Position numbers and translations under genes: made by a program
Part shown: piece after piece, positions 50,336 to 60,447 of the stretch
Layout: every line of letters starts with the position of its first letter
How positions within the stretch are numbered: the first letter of the stretch is position 1
Source of the DNA: Alphaproteobacteria bacterium
GTDB taxonomy: Bacteria > Myxococcota_A > UBA796 > GCA-2862545
NCBI GenBank assembly: GCA_020632915.1
Contig: JACKEP010000028.1
Coordinates: 1 to 64,000, forward strand
Length of the DNA: 64,000 nt
Direction: 5' to 3'
The notes under the pieces: generated by a model
Told to the model about the DNA's origin: nothing
Databases searched by the model: none
What the model saw: the letters and a program-made list of their open reading frames with translations, nothing else

Positions 50336-51436
50336 ATGGCCAAGGCAGGGCACCCGGGTCGGAGCCGTCGCGCCGCGAAGAAGCGCGTCAAGACGTCCGG
50401 GATGGCGCCGGGGAGTGCGGTCTACACCGGCCCCGAGCGCGACAGCGACGTCACCATCGAGGTCATCGAGTACGGCGAGGACGCCTACCGGGCGATCGAC
50501 GCCGTGCCCCCCAAGGAGACGCGTCAGTTCACCACCACGCCCACCGTGTCGTGGATCAACGTCACCGGCGTCCACGACGCGGCGGTGATCGAGCAGGTGT
50601 GCGGCGCCCTCGGCATCCACCCGCTGGCCATGGAGGACGTGCTCCACACCGACACGCGCCCCAAGGCTGAGGACTACGTCGACTTCGTGTTCGCGGCGGC
50701 GAAGATGATCGTGCCGTGCGGGCCCGACGAGGACGGCCTCATCCACCGGGTGGAGCAGGTGGCGCTCGTGCTCGGCAACAGCTGGGTGGTCACCTTCCAG
50801 GAGACCCACGGCGACGTCTTCGACCCGCTCCGACGCCGGATCGAGAGCGGGCTCGGGCGCATCCGACGCATGCGGGCGGACTACCTCGCGCACGCCATCC
50901 TCGACGCGATCGTCGATGGCTACTTCGAGGTGCTGGAGCGCTTCGAGGAGCACGTCGCCGAGCTCGAGGACGAGGCGTTGCTGGGAGAGGCCACGGACCT
51001 GCCCAAGCAGGTCCACCACCTCAAGGTGGAGCTACTGGCGTTCCGGCGGCTGGTGTGGCCGCTCCGCGAGGCTGTGGCCGAGCTGCTGCGGCTCGACGAC
51101 GACCGCATGTCGGAGGCCACGCGGCCGTTCTTCCGCGATCTGCACGACCACGTGCTGCAGACGGTCGACCTGTCCGACAGCCTGCGCGATCGGCTCGCGG
51201 CGCTGCTGGAGCTGCACCTCGCCGTCACCGGCGCGCGCACCAACGACGTGATGCGCGTGCTCACGGTGGTGGCCACCATCTTCATCCCGCTCACCTTCGT
51301 GGCCGGCATCTACGGCATGAACTTCGACGACATGCCCGAGCTGCACTGGGCGTGGGGCTACCCCTTGTCGCTGCTGGTGATGGGGGCGATCGCGGTGGTG
51401 ATGCTCGCGTTCTTCCGGCGACGGGGCTGGCTGTGA
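50336..51436 (+). CDS. corA: CorA-family magnesium/cobalt transporter
   Basis: A pentameric divalent cation channel. The 366 residues have a long cytoplasmic domain, two C-terminal membrane helices and the pore signature YGMNFDDMPE near residue 325. A basic N-terminal extension (about 1-22) is unusual. The start has GGAGG 9 nt upstream. A 5-bp hairpin at 50306-50319 lies in the leader, 16 nt before the start; whether it senses magnesium is unknown. The following gene starts in its stop codon. Confidence 0.92.
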   Translation: MAKAGHPGRSRRAAKKRVKTSGMAPGSAVYTGPERDSDVTIEVIEYGEDAYRAIDAVPPKETRQFTTTPTVSWINVTGVHDAAVIEQVCGALGIHPLAMEDVLHTDTRPKAEDYVDFVFAAAKMIVPCGPDEDGLIHRVEQVALVLGNSWVVTFQETHGDVFDPLRRRIESGLGRIRRMRADYLAHAILDAIVDGYFEVLERFEEHVAELEDEALLGEATDLPKQVHHLKVELLAFRRLVWPLREAVAELLRLDDDRMSEATRPFFRDLHDHVLQTVDLSDSLRDRLAALLELHLAVTGARTNDVMRVLTVVATIFIPLTFVAGIYGMNFDDMPELHWAWGYPLSLLVMGAIAVVMLAFFRRRGWL

Positions 51437-52128
51437 GCGCCGTCCTCGAGCCCAGTGACGCGGTACCGGGGCGTCTGGCGTGGACCGTCGGTGGCCGCAC
51501 GGCCTGCGCCGAACGCGTGGGTGGTGCGTGGCGCTACGTCCGCGACGACGTGGTCGCCGCCGTGGGCGACGAGGCGCCGTCGGCGGCGCTGCGCCTGGGC
51601 GGGGGCGACCTGGTGCTGCACCTGGCCGACCCGATCCTGCTCGGTCCGGGCAGCCGTGAGCGCCTGTGGCTGGCGCTGCCGCTGGAGGTGGTGGTCAGCC
51701 GCGCCGACGGCGTGGAGATCGACACCTTCCGCCCGGGCCTGCGCACCACGATGCTCGGGGCGGTCCACCTCGGTCGGCTCCTGCCGGCGATGCGCTGCGA
51801 GCGGGTGGCGTCACCGTCCGAGCTGCCCGGACCCCACCACGCCGCGCTGGCGGTGGAGGTGGTGGACGCGGGCATGGATCGCGTGCTCCTCCGGCGTGCG
51901 CCGGTCGCCGAAGGCGAGCTCACGCTGGCCTGGCACGACGGCGCGTTCCTCGCGGGTACGGTCCAGGTGATCGTGCACGACGCGCTGCGGGCGGAGGGCC
52001 GCGCGCTGCCGCTGGACCTGCCCGACGACGCGGTCGTCTTCCAGCGGCCCACGCCCCGGGGCGCCCACGCCGGCACGCTCGACTGGCTGATCGACGCCAC
52101 CCGTCGCTCCACGGAGTTCCGCCTGTGA
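51433..52128 (+). CDS. DUF432-like protein between CorA and MscS
   Basis: A 231-residue soluble, beta-rich protein. The central part, LWLALPLEVVVSRADGVEIDTFRP, and the following strands resemble DUF432 (the P-x-E-V...I-D-x-F pattern). I assign it by that motif only; no database was searched. The gene is sandwiched by GTGA overlaps between corA and an mscS-type channel, so it probably acts with one of them at the inner face of the membrane. Confidence 0.6.
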   Translation: MSAVLEPSDAVPGRLAWTVGGRTACAERVGGAWRYVRDDVVAAVGDEAPSAALRLGGGDLVLHLADPILLGPGSRERLWLALPLEVVVSRADGVEIDTFRPGLRTTMLGAVHLGRLLPAMRCERVASPSELPGPHHAALAVEVVDAGMDRVLLRRAPVAEGELTLAWHDGAFLAGTVQVIVHDALRAEGRALPLDLPDDAVVFQRPTPRGAHAGTLDWLIDATRRSTEFRL

Positions 52129-52961
52129 GTCCCGTGTCGATGTGGACGGCGTTCCGCGCGTGGTGGGAGACGCCTGCGGTGGTCGGCACGCTCACGCTGT
52201 GCGTGGGCCTGGCGCTCGTGTGGCTCGTGGCCACGTTCGTGCACCGCCGCTTGCTGGCGAGCGGCAGCGCCCACATGGCGCTCGTGATGCGCAAGGCGGT
52301 GTCGTACGTCGGCGTCGCGCTGGTGCTGCTGCAGACGGCCCACAACCTGCAGATCGACCTGTCGGCGGTGGTGGCCACGGCGGGGGTGGCCACGGTGGCG
52401 GTCGGCTTCGCGGCCCAGACCAGCCTGTCGAACCTGATCGCCGGGCTGTTCCTGCTGTTCGACCGGCCGTTCCGGGTGGGCGACATCGTCGAGCTCGAGG
52501 GGCGGCAGGGGGTGGTGCTGGAGATCAGCCTGATGTCCACGCTCGTCCGCACGTTCGACAACGTGTTGGTGCGCTGGCCGAACGAGGTCGTGCTCAAGGC
52601 CACGATCCTCAACTACAGCCGGTTCGGCGTCCGGCGCGTCGACGTGAAGGTGGGCGTGGCCTACGGCACCGATCTGGCCCGTGCGCGCGCCGTGCTCACG
52701 GCCGCGCTGCAGGACGTGCCGTACGTGCTGCTCGAGCCCGGCCTCGAGGTGATCACCGTGGGGCTGCTGGACAGCGCGGTGGGCCTGGAGGTGCGGGCGT
52801 GGGTGGCCCGCACCGACTTCCTCGACGGTCGCACGGCGGTGGTCGAGACCATCCACACCGCACTCGGCGAGGCGGGCATCGAGATCCCGTTCCCGCAGGT
52901 CACCGTCTGGCACGGCGCCCGCCCGGCCGGGGAGGAAGGTCACAGCCCCACCGGTCCGTGA
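52125..52961 (+). CDS. small-conductance mechanosensitive channel, MscS family
   Basis: A 278-residue channel with three predicted N-terminal helices. The pore helix and the following beta domain are clear: GVATVAVGFAAQTSLSNLIAG, DRPFRVGDIVELEG, WPNEVVLKATILNYSRF and a C-terminal EIPFPQ segment. Such channels relieve turgor. It is the third gene of the corA operon, started by a GTG overlapping the upstream TGA. Confidence 0.93.
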   Translation: MSPVSMWTAFRAWWETPAVVGTLTLCVGLALVWLVATFVHRRLLASGSAHMALVMRKAVSYVGVALVLLQTAHNLQIDLSAVVATAGVATVAVGFAAQTSLSNLIAGLFLLFDRPFRVGDIVELEGRQGVVLEISLMSTLVRTFDNVLVRWPNEVVLKATILNYSRFGVRRVDVKVGVAYGTDLARARAVLTAALQDVPYVLLEPGLEVITVGLLDSAVGLEVRAWVARTDFLDGRTAVVETIHTALGEAGIEIPFPQVTVWHGARPAGEEGHSPTGP

Positions 52962-53021
52962 CGCCGGTCCGTCCCCGCCACGCTACGGTGGCGGCGGACA
53001 GGCGCGCGGGACGGAGGTCGG

Positions 53022-53546
53022 ATGCGGTGGGCGAGCGTCGGAGGGGTCCTGGTCGGGGTCGCGAGCTGCGGCCATGCCGACGACTGGTGTGGCCCCGACC
53101 TCGACAAGACCTGCCGCGTGGTGGACGGTCAGTGCGTCGACGACGCGGCCACGCGCGTCATCCGCCCGCTGACGGATCCGGTGATCAACACGCTCGTCGA
53201 GGCTCACGTCGACGGCACCTGCGTGCCCACGGTGATCCTGCGGTGTGCGGCGCCGGGCGGCGAGGTGCTCGTGCACTGGTACCGCGACGACGCCACCCCC
53301 ACGGCCGTCGTGTACGACGACACGGCGCGCCAGTGGCGGGGCGAGCTGCTGGAGACGCTCGATCCGGTGGGCTTCGGCGACATCTGCGGCAGCACGCTGC
53401 TGCTCGGTCCGGCCGACACCCTCGCCTGCATCGACGCGGCCGCCGATCTCGCCGGGACGCTCCCGTCGTCGTGCACGCCCACGAGCGACGTGTGCAGGCC
53501 GGGGGATTGTGTCATCCTGGACCTGGGGCAGGAGGAGGGCACATGA
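53022..53546 (+). CDS. cysteine-rich lipoprotein, copy 1
   Basis: A 174-residue predicted lipoprotein (lipobox VASC), with eight further cysteines likely to form disulfides. It shares its pattern with the next gene: C-x-x-x-D near the start, RVI, VVYDD-RQWRGEL and a GDICGSTLLLG segment. Family unknown. GGAGG lies 5 nt before the ATG. Confidence 0.65.
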   Translation: MRWASVGGVLVGVASCGHADDWCGPDLDKTCRVVDGQCVDDAATRVIRPLTDPVINTLVEAHVDGTCVPTVILRCAAPGGEVLVHWYRDDATPTAVVYDDTARQWRGELLETLDPVGFGDICGSTLLLGPADTLACIDAAADLAGTLPSSCTPTSDVCRPGDCVILDLGQEEGT

Positions 53547-54094
53547 ACAGGTCGTGGCTGGCGCTGCTGCTCGCAGCGTGTACCGGGGCGTCGACCGTAG
53601 GCGTCGACGTCGGTGGCGTCGGTGTGGACGTGGGGGTCGACGTGGCCCCGGACATGGTCGGCGAGTGTGGCGAGGCGATGTCGAGCCGCTGCTACGTCGA
53701 CGGCGACGGCCTGTGCGTCGATCCGTCCGCGGTCGTGCCACGCACGCTCGACACCGAGGCGGTGCAGGACATGCGCGATGCCGGCGCCACGGACTGTGTG
53801 GCACGCGTGATCGTCACCTGCGCCAACGGCTCGGTGGTGGTGTGGTCGGCGGGGGACGCCCAGGTGGTGGCCTACGACGGCGACGGCACGTGGCGCGGCG
53901 AGCTGGCGACGTCGTCCGACGGGGCGTTCGGGCCCGTGTGCGGCGACATGGCCTACCTGGGCGATCCGGACGTGCTGGCCTGCGTGCTCGCGGCCTCGTC
54001 ACGGTCCGCCAACGTCCCCACGCCGTGTGACGGCGGCACGTCGTGCGCCGCGGGGGAGTGCCTGCTGGAGATCGATCGCTCCAGCGCGATGTGA
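53543..54094 (+). CDS. cysteine-rich lipoprotein, copy 2
   Basis: A 183-residue predicted lipoprotein (lipobox LLAAC) paralogous to the preceding gene. It shows the same cysteine order, RVI, VVAYDGDGTWRGEL and a PVCGDMAYLG segment, with an added Gly-Val-Asp-rich N-terminal linker. The ATG overlaps the previous TGA by 4 nt. The stop codon is inside a strong hairpin. Confidence 0.65.
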   Translation: MNRSWLALLLAACTGASTVGVDVGGVGVDVGVDVAPDMVGECGEAMSSRCYVDGDGLCVDPSAVVPRTLDTEAVQDMRDAGATDCVARVIVTCANGSVVVWSAGDAQVVAYDGDGTWRGELATSSDGAFGPVCGDMAYLGDPDVLACVLAASSRSANVPTPCDGGTSCAAGECLLEIDRSSAM

Positions 54095-54117
54095 GCCTTC
54101 GGCGAACGCCGACTCAC
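54091..54117. terminator. bidirectional hairpin containing both stop codons
   Basis: GTGAG pairs with CTCAC and, inside, TCGGCG with CGCCGA, leaving a CCT bulge and an AA loop. The outer arms contain the TGA stops of the two convergent genes, so one element could end both transcripts. No T-run. Confidence 0.5.
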
Positions 54118-55406
54118 GCGCGTCCGAGGATCGCGTCGAGCGCCGGCGTGCGGAACAGGCCGTCGGGGTCGAAGGCCTCCGCGAGGGCGCGGAAGGCCGG
54201 AGCGTCGGGGTAGAGCGCGTCGACCTCGTGCGCCGCCAGCGTGGTCTCCTTGCCCCAGTGGGGTCGCGCCCCGACGGTGCGGCCCCAGCCCTGGAACGCC
54301 GTGAACGCGGCGTCGACCGCCGGGCTGCGCGCGCCGTACATGCCGAGCTGGCAGGTGTCACGGCCCGACGCGGGGCTCATCCAGCTGTCGTCCCCGCGCA
54401 CGAAGCGCACCTCCTGGATGAAGTCGAGCGGCGCCCGCTGGCGTCCGATGCAGTCCCGCGCGGCGTGCATCGCCTCGGCCGTGCGGCCGACCTCGACCGC
54501 GAGCTCGGTCTCCCGGTGACGGGGCGGCATCACCAGCGTGAGCAGGTGGTCGCTGCGGCCGCGGCGCGTGCCCGGGACCAGGTGGATGCGATCGATGGTG
54601 CGGGTGATCGTGGGGATCAGCGGGGGCACGCGGCCGCCAAGCGCCAGGACGGCGGGGAAGACGGTCCGGTTCACGAGGCCGTCGATGGTCCACGCCAGGG
54701 CGCTCCGCTCGCCCGGTGCGTCGGTGAGGTCGTAGGCGAACACGAGCGCGTCGTCGGACGGGGGCAGCCACCACAGCTTGACGAACGCGTGGTCTCGGGC
54801 CATCGCCTCGGCCTGTGCCGCGGCGTCGTCGAAGGGCAGCCGGAAGCGGCGCTCCTCCAGCCGGAAGGCGGGCACGACCGCGAGCGTGACCTCGGTGAGC
54901 AGGCCGAGGGCGCCCAGGTGGACCCGCACCGCCGGCAGGCGAGGGTCGCCCTCCTCCAGCACGACGACCTCCCCCGTGCCGTCGACGAGGCGCGCGGCGG
55001 TCACCAGCGTGCCGAGGTTGCCGTGGCGCAGCGTGGAGCCGTGGGTGCCGGTGGCGATGGCGCCCGCCACGGTCTGCGCCGTGATCGAGCCGAGCACCGG
55101 CAGGGCGAGGTCGTGGGTGGCGAGCACGTCGACCAGCGTCGCCAACGTGCATCCGGCCTGGACGGTGACGCGGCAGGCGTCGCGGTCGACGGCGACGAAG
55201 CGGTCGAGGTCGTGCAGCTCCACCTGGACGTCGTCGCCCGCTGCGAGGGGCGACCAGGAATGCCGGGCGCCGCTGACCTTGAGGCGCTCGCCCGCGGCCC
55301 GCGCGCGACGGACCAGCGCCACCACCTCGTCCTCCGAGCCCGGACGTTCCCACCGGCGCGGGGAGGTGCGCACCGTGCGGGCCCAGTTCTCGAAGGGACG
55401 GCTCAT
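54114..55406 (-). CDS. FAD-linked sugar-lactone oxidase
   Basis: A 430-residue member of the VAO/D-arabinono-1,4-lactone oxidase family. The N-terminal FAD domain has KVSGARHSWSPLAAGDD (His49 is where FAD is covalently attached in relatives) and AGAIATGTHGSTLRHGNL; the C-terminal domain has GARPHWGKE. It probably oxidises a sugar lactone or aldose using oxygen. Substrate unknown. It ends at the shared hairpin with the lipoprotein pair. Confidence 0.85.
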   Translation of the reverse strand: MSRPFENWARTVRTSPRRWERPGSEDEVVALVRRARAAGERLKVSGARHSWSPLAAGDDVQVELHDLDRFVAVDRDACRVTVQAGCTLATLVDVLATHDLALPVLGSITAQTVAGAIATGTHGSTLRHGNLGTLVTAARLVDGTGEVVVLEEGDPRLPAVRVHLGALGLLTEVTLAVVPAFRLEERRFRLPFDDAAAQAEAMARDHAFVKLWWLPPSDDALVFAYDLTDAPGERSALAWTIDGLVNRTVFPAVLALGGRVPPLIPTITRTIDRIHLVPGTRRGRSDHLLTLVMPPRHRETELAVEVGRTAEAMHAARDCIGRQRAPLDFIQEVRFVRGDDSWMSPASGRDTCQLGMYGARSPAVDAAFTAFQGWGRTVGARPHWGKETTLAAHEVDALYPDAPAFRALAEAFDPDGLFRTPALDAILGRA

Positions 55407-55448
55407 CCGGTGGTCATAGCGCAGGCGGCGGCCGGCGGGAGGCCAGCG

Positions 55449-55898
55449 TCACGCGGGCAGGACGAGGCGCATCGCCCAGGACGTGGTCGCCTGCGTGACC
55501 GGGCAGTCGTTCGTGGTCTCGACGACCTCGTCGGGCGCGCCGGTGGTCGACGCGAGGATGGTGCCGTCGCGCCGGACGATGACGGTGACGTCGAGCGGAT
55601 CGACGAGGCCCGAGTGCAGCACGGTGAGGCCGGTGACGAGGCCGTCGGCCACGAGCACGACCAGGCCTTCGTCGCAGGTGGGATCGCCCGTCATCGGCAT
55701 GGTCACCTCGCACGTGAGCGTGCCCAGCGGCAGCTCCACGGCGTACAGCCAGGTGCCGTCGGGGGCGGTGCTCCCGGCGAGCTCGATGGCGAGCAGGTCG
55801 GTCTGCACGATGTCGGTGCGCGGACCGATGGGGCAGGTGGCCGGGTCGCAGGCCACGGCGAGCGCCAGGGCGGCGGGGGCGAACAGGGAGACGCGCAC
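55449..55898 (-). CDS. short lipoprotein of unknown function
   Basis: A 149-residue predicted lipoprotein. GTG with GGAGG 5 nt upstream; signal peptide ends with lipobox AVAC. Cysteines in CPIG, LTCEV, PTCDE and NDCPV probably form disulfides. No family recognised. Confidence 0.65.
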   Translation of the reverse strand: MRVSLFAPAALALAVACDPATCPIGPRTDIVQTDLLAIELAGSTAPDGTWLYAVELPLGTLTCEVTMPMTGDPTCDEGLVVLVADGLVTGLTVLHSGLVDPLDVTVIVRRDGTILASTTGAPDEVVETTNDCPVTQATTSWAMRLVLPA

Positions 55899-55918
55899 GG
55901 AGGCCTCCGGAGGGGACG

Positions 55919-56506
55919 TCAGCCCGGGGGGAGCCCGGGGACCACGTCGAGGATCATCAGGCGCCAGGTGTTGTAGCCGTGGTTGTGCAGGTGCAGCACC
56001 ACCGGCGTGCCGATCGGGGCGTCGGCGTCGACCTCGGCGTCGAGGTTGAACGGCGCGGCCTCGGACGGGATGGGGATGTGCTCGTCGAAGATCACGTGGT
56101 CGCCGAGCGCGATGGCGACGTGGGCTTCGGCCGGCTCCTCAGCGATGAGGCCGTTGTTGTAGAAGAACGTGCGCACCCGGTCGCCCGCGTGGACGGCGGC
56201 GAGGGAGGGCTGGCTGGCCACCAGGTAGGTGCACTTGCGCGTGTCGACGTCGACGCCCTCGCCCTCCCGGTAGAAGCCGTCCACCCCGCACACGACGGTG
56301 TCGGGGCGGTGGGTCGGGAACGGGTCGGTGTCGCCGGTGCCGTCGTCGCGCACCCACGCGTCGTGGTCGATGAGCGTCGACGGCACGCCGGGGGCGACCG
56401 GCTCGGTGTCGTCGGTGTCGGCGCTGTGGGTGTCGGCGTCGTCGGACGGGGTGCCGGCGCTGCAGGCGGCGAGGACGAGGCAGAGGCCGACGGGGGGGCG
56501 GAGCAT
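55919..56506 (-). CDS. lipoprotein with D/T linker
   Basis: A 195-residue predicted lipoprotein. The ATG at 56506 gives a signal peptide with lipobox VLAAC; a DDADTHSADTDDTEP linker follows. The C-terminal half is beta-rich, with two cysteines (VVCGV, RKCTY) and VVLHLHNHGYNTWRLMIL, which resembles a secreted binding domain without a name. No strong ribosome site. Divergent from rimO. Confidence 0.6.
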   Translation of the reverse strand: MLRPPVGLCLVLAACSAGTPSDDADTHSADTDDTEPVAPGVPSTLIDHDAWVRDDGTGDTDPFPTHRPDTVVCGVDGFYREGEGVDVDTRKCTYLVASQPSLAAVHAGDRVRTFFYNNGLIAEEPAEAHVAIALGDHVIFDEHIPIPSEAAPFNLDAEVDADAPIGTPVVLHLHNHGYNTWRLMILDVVPGLPPG

Positions 56507-56525
56507 GGGCGTTCGTACACGGTGG

Positions 56526-56539
56526 GGACGGGACCGTCC
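56526..56539. promoter_or_regulatory. 14-nt palindrome in the lipoprotein/rimO divergent gap
   Basis: GGACGGGACCGTCC is a perfect 6-2-6 inverted repeat 80 nt upstream of rimO and 20 nt upstream of the divergent lipoprotein. Possible operator. Confidence 0.35.
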
Positions 56540-56618
56540 ACGTCCGGGGACACAACGCGCCAGTGCGGCCGGGCGTGCCGGCGGATAGGTCGGCGGGCCC
56601 CATGGCGGAGGTTGCTCC

Positions 56619-57959
56619 ATGTCCACCCGCAAGGTCCACGTCGTGTCGCTGGGCTGTCCCAAGGCCCGGGTCGACACCGAGGTGATGGTCGGGCTCGCGC
56701 AGGCGCGCGGGTGGGAGCTGGTCGGCGAGGCCGATGCCGCCGACGCCATCATCGTCAACACCTGCAGCTTCCTGCAGTCGGCGATCGACGAGTCGGTCGA
56801 CGTGATCGACGAGATGGCGGTCCACCGCGCCCACGGAGCCCGGCTGGTGGTCACGGGCTGCCTGCCCAGCCGCTTCGGCAACGAGCTGGCTGCCGAGCTG
56901 CCCGACGTCGACACGTTCCTCGGCACGTCCGACCTCCACCGCATCGCCGACGCGCTCGACGGCACGCTGCCGGATCGGTCCTACATCCGGCAGGGCTGGT
57001 CGCACCTGTACGAGGACACCGGCGACGCCCGCACCGTCACCACGCGCGGCGCGACGGCCTTCCTCAAGCTCGCCGAGGGCTGCAACCGCACGTGCACGTT
57101 CTGCATCATCCCGTCGATCCGCGGCAAGCAGCGCAGCCGGCCCATCGAGGTGGTGGTCGACGAGGCGAAGCGGCTGGCCGACCACGGCATCCAGGAGCTG
57201 GTGCTCGTGGCGCAGGACCTGACGTCGTACGGCACAGACCTGGGCGACAAGCGGTCCCTCGTGCGGCTGCTCGACGCGCTGGAGTCCGTCGATGTGTCCT
57301 GGATCCGGCTGATGTACGCCTACCCGTGGAACTTCACCGACGAGCTGCTCGACCGCATCGCCACGTCCGAGCGCATCGTGCGCTACGTCGACATGCCGCT
57401 GCAGCACATCTCCAGTCGGGTGCTCACCGACATGCGGCGCAACATCTCCCGCGACGCGCAGGCCCGCCTGCTCGACCGGCTGCGCGCGATCCCGGGGATG
57501 GTGCTGCGCTCCACGTTCATCACCGGCTTCCCCGGCGAGACCGACGCCGAGTTCGCCGAGCTCAAGGACTGGATCGGCCACGTGCGCTTCGACCGGCTGG
57601 GCGTGTTCGCCTACTCCCAGGAGACCGGCACACCCGCGGGCGATCGTGTCGACCAGGTGCCCGAGGAGGTGCGTGAGGAACGCCGCGACGAGCTGCTGGC
57701 GCTGCAGCAGGGCATCCACCGCGAGAAGATGGCGGAGATGCTCGGCCACGACGTGGACGTGCTCGTGGACGGCGCGAGCGAGGACTACGAGGGCCTGCTG
57801 GAGGGGCGCTACTACGGCCAGGCCCCCGACATCGACGGGGTGGTGCTCCTCCAGATCCAGGATCCCGACCTCGAGCTCGCCCCGGGCGACTTCGTGCGCG
57901 CCCACGTCACCGCCCACGACGACTACGACCTCGTCGGGACCGTACGTCCGGAGGCGTGA
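56619..57959 (+). CDS. rimO: ribosomal protein S12 methylthiotransferase RimO
   Basis: A radical-SAM enzyme that adds a methylthio group to Asp88 of ribosomal protein S12. The 446 residues show the UPF0004 domain with Cys13, Cys49 and Cys81, the radical-SAM cluster CNRTCTFC at 155-162, and a C-terminal TRAM domain. The length is normal. The start has GGAG 8 nt upstream. Confidence 0.93.
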   Translation: MSTRKVHVVSLGCPKARVDTEVMVGLAQARGWELVGEADAADAIIVNTCSFLQSAIDESVDVIDEMAVHRAHGARLVVTGCLPSRFGNELAAELPDVDTFLGTSDLHRIADALDGTLPDRSYIRQGWSHLYEDTGDARTVTTRGATAFLKLAEGCNRTCTFCIIPSIRGKQRSRPIEVVVDEAKRLADHGIQELVLVAQDLTSYGTDLGDKRSLVRLLDALESVDVSWIRLMYAYPWNFTDELLDRIATSERIVRYVDMPLQHISSRVLTDMRRNISRDAQARLLDRLRAIPGMVLRSTFITGFPGETDAEFAELKDWIGHVRFDRLGVFAYSQETGTPAGDRVDQVPEEVREERRDELLALQQGIHREKMAEMLGHDVDVLVDGASEDYEGLLEGRYYGQAPDIDGVVLLQIQDPDLELAPGDFVRAHVTAHDDYDLVGTVRPEA

Positions 57960-57971
57960 ACCGTCGCCGGG

Positions 57972-58000
57972 GTGACCGGCAGGCCCGCGCGATCTATGCT
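57972..58000 (+). promoter_or_regulatory. candidate promoter of the TerB-FHA gene
   Basis: GTGACC (57972-57977) and TATGCT (57995-58000) are 17 nt apart; the start codon is 20 nt downstream. The -10 is identical to that at 44730. Confidence 0.45.
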
Positions 58001-58020
58001 CCCGCACGTTGGGGGAACGG

Positions 58021-58983
58021 ATGGCGGACGAGCTGACGCGCGCGGCGCGTGCCCTGGGCATCGACGACAACGAGGTGCGGGTCCTGGCCCTGCTGCCGCT
58101 GGTGGCCGTGGCGTGGGCCGACGGCGAGGTCCAGGCCGCCGAGCGCAAGCTGATCCTCGATCTGGCGACGCAGCGGTACGGACTCGACGACGAGGCGCGC
58201 CGCATCCTGCAGTCCTGGCTCACCTACGCGCCCAGCGAGGGCTACGTCCGCCAGGGCACCGACCTGATGGTCCGCCTCGTCCGCGCCGAGCGCATCGAGC
58301 TCGAGCTCACCGACGACCACCCGTTCGACGCCGTGCTCGGCGATGCGCTGAGCGTGGCCAAGGCCGCGGGCGGGATGCTCGGCTTCCGCGCCGTCGACGC
58401 CTCCGAGCAGGCGGCGCTCGAAGCCATCGGCGCCGCGATCGCCGACGCCCACCACCACCCGGCCGACCCCGAGCCGCCACGCACGGTGGTCGACGGTAGC
58501 ACCGGCACGGCCCTGCCCACCTACGACGGGTCGGAGGACGATCTCGACGAGGAGGTCACCGCCACGATCCGCGCGGGCGATGCGCCGTTCAAGCCCGCCT
58601 CGATGACCACGCTCCCGCCCGACGACGTCGACGACGGCGTGTTCTCCGCCGACGAGCTCGCCGCGCTGTCCCAGTACGGGCGCCACCAGGGCGGCGGGTC
58701 GTTCGTGCTGCTCGTCGGCGAGGTCGAGGTGCCCTACGCCATCGGGGACGAGCTGGTGGTCGGCCGGGCCGGCGACTGCGACGTGGTGCTCGCCACCGAC
58801 GCGCGGGTCTCGCGCCGCAACACGCGGGTGTACCGCGAGGACGACCGCACCTGGGTCGCCGACCTGTCGTCCACCAACGGCACGTGGGTCAACGGCGAGC
58901 GCGTCACCGAGCGGCGCCTGTTCGGCGGCGAGGCGGTGCGCATCGGCACCACCGTGTTCACCTTCCGGGCCGCCGACGCGTAG
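58021..58983 (+). CDS. TerB-domain and FHA-domain fusion protein
   Basis: A 320-residue cytoplasmic protein. The N-terminal part is TerB-like, with AWADGEVQAAERKLI (about 31-45) typical of its acidic metal-binding helices. The C-terminal part (about 225-318) is an FHA domain: VVGRAGDCDVVL, VSRRNTRVYRE and LSSTNGTWVNGE. The usual His after the VSR is Asn, so its phosphothreonine binding may be altered. A low-complexity linker joins the two. The combination suggests a stress-signalling or scaffold role. Start: ATG with GGGGGA upstream. Confidence 0.8.
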   Translation: MADELTRAARALGIDDNEVRVLALLPLVAVAWADGEVQAAERKLILDLATQRYGLDDEARRILQSWLTYAPSEGYVRQGTDLMVRLVRAERIELELTDDHPFDAVLGDALSVAKAAGGMLGFRAVDASEQAALEAIGAAIADAHHHPADPEPPRTVVDGSTGTALPTYDGSEDDLDEEVTATIRAGDAPFKPASMTTLPPDDVDDGVFSADELAALSQYGRHQGGGSFVLLVGEVEVPYAIGDELVVGRAGDCDVVLATDARVSRRNTRVYREDDRTWVADLSSTNGTWVNGERVTERRLFGGEAVRIGTTVFTFRAADA

Positions 58984-59000
58984 GCGTAGCAGCGGCGCCG

Positions 59001-60368
<1,368 letters not shown>

Positions 60369-60447
60369 CGGGCCTCCAGGCAGCGCGGCCGCGTATCCTG
60401 CCGCGCGGCGCCGGGCAGCCGGTCGCGACGTGGCCTGGAGCCGTGAC

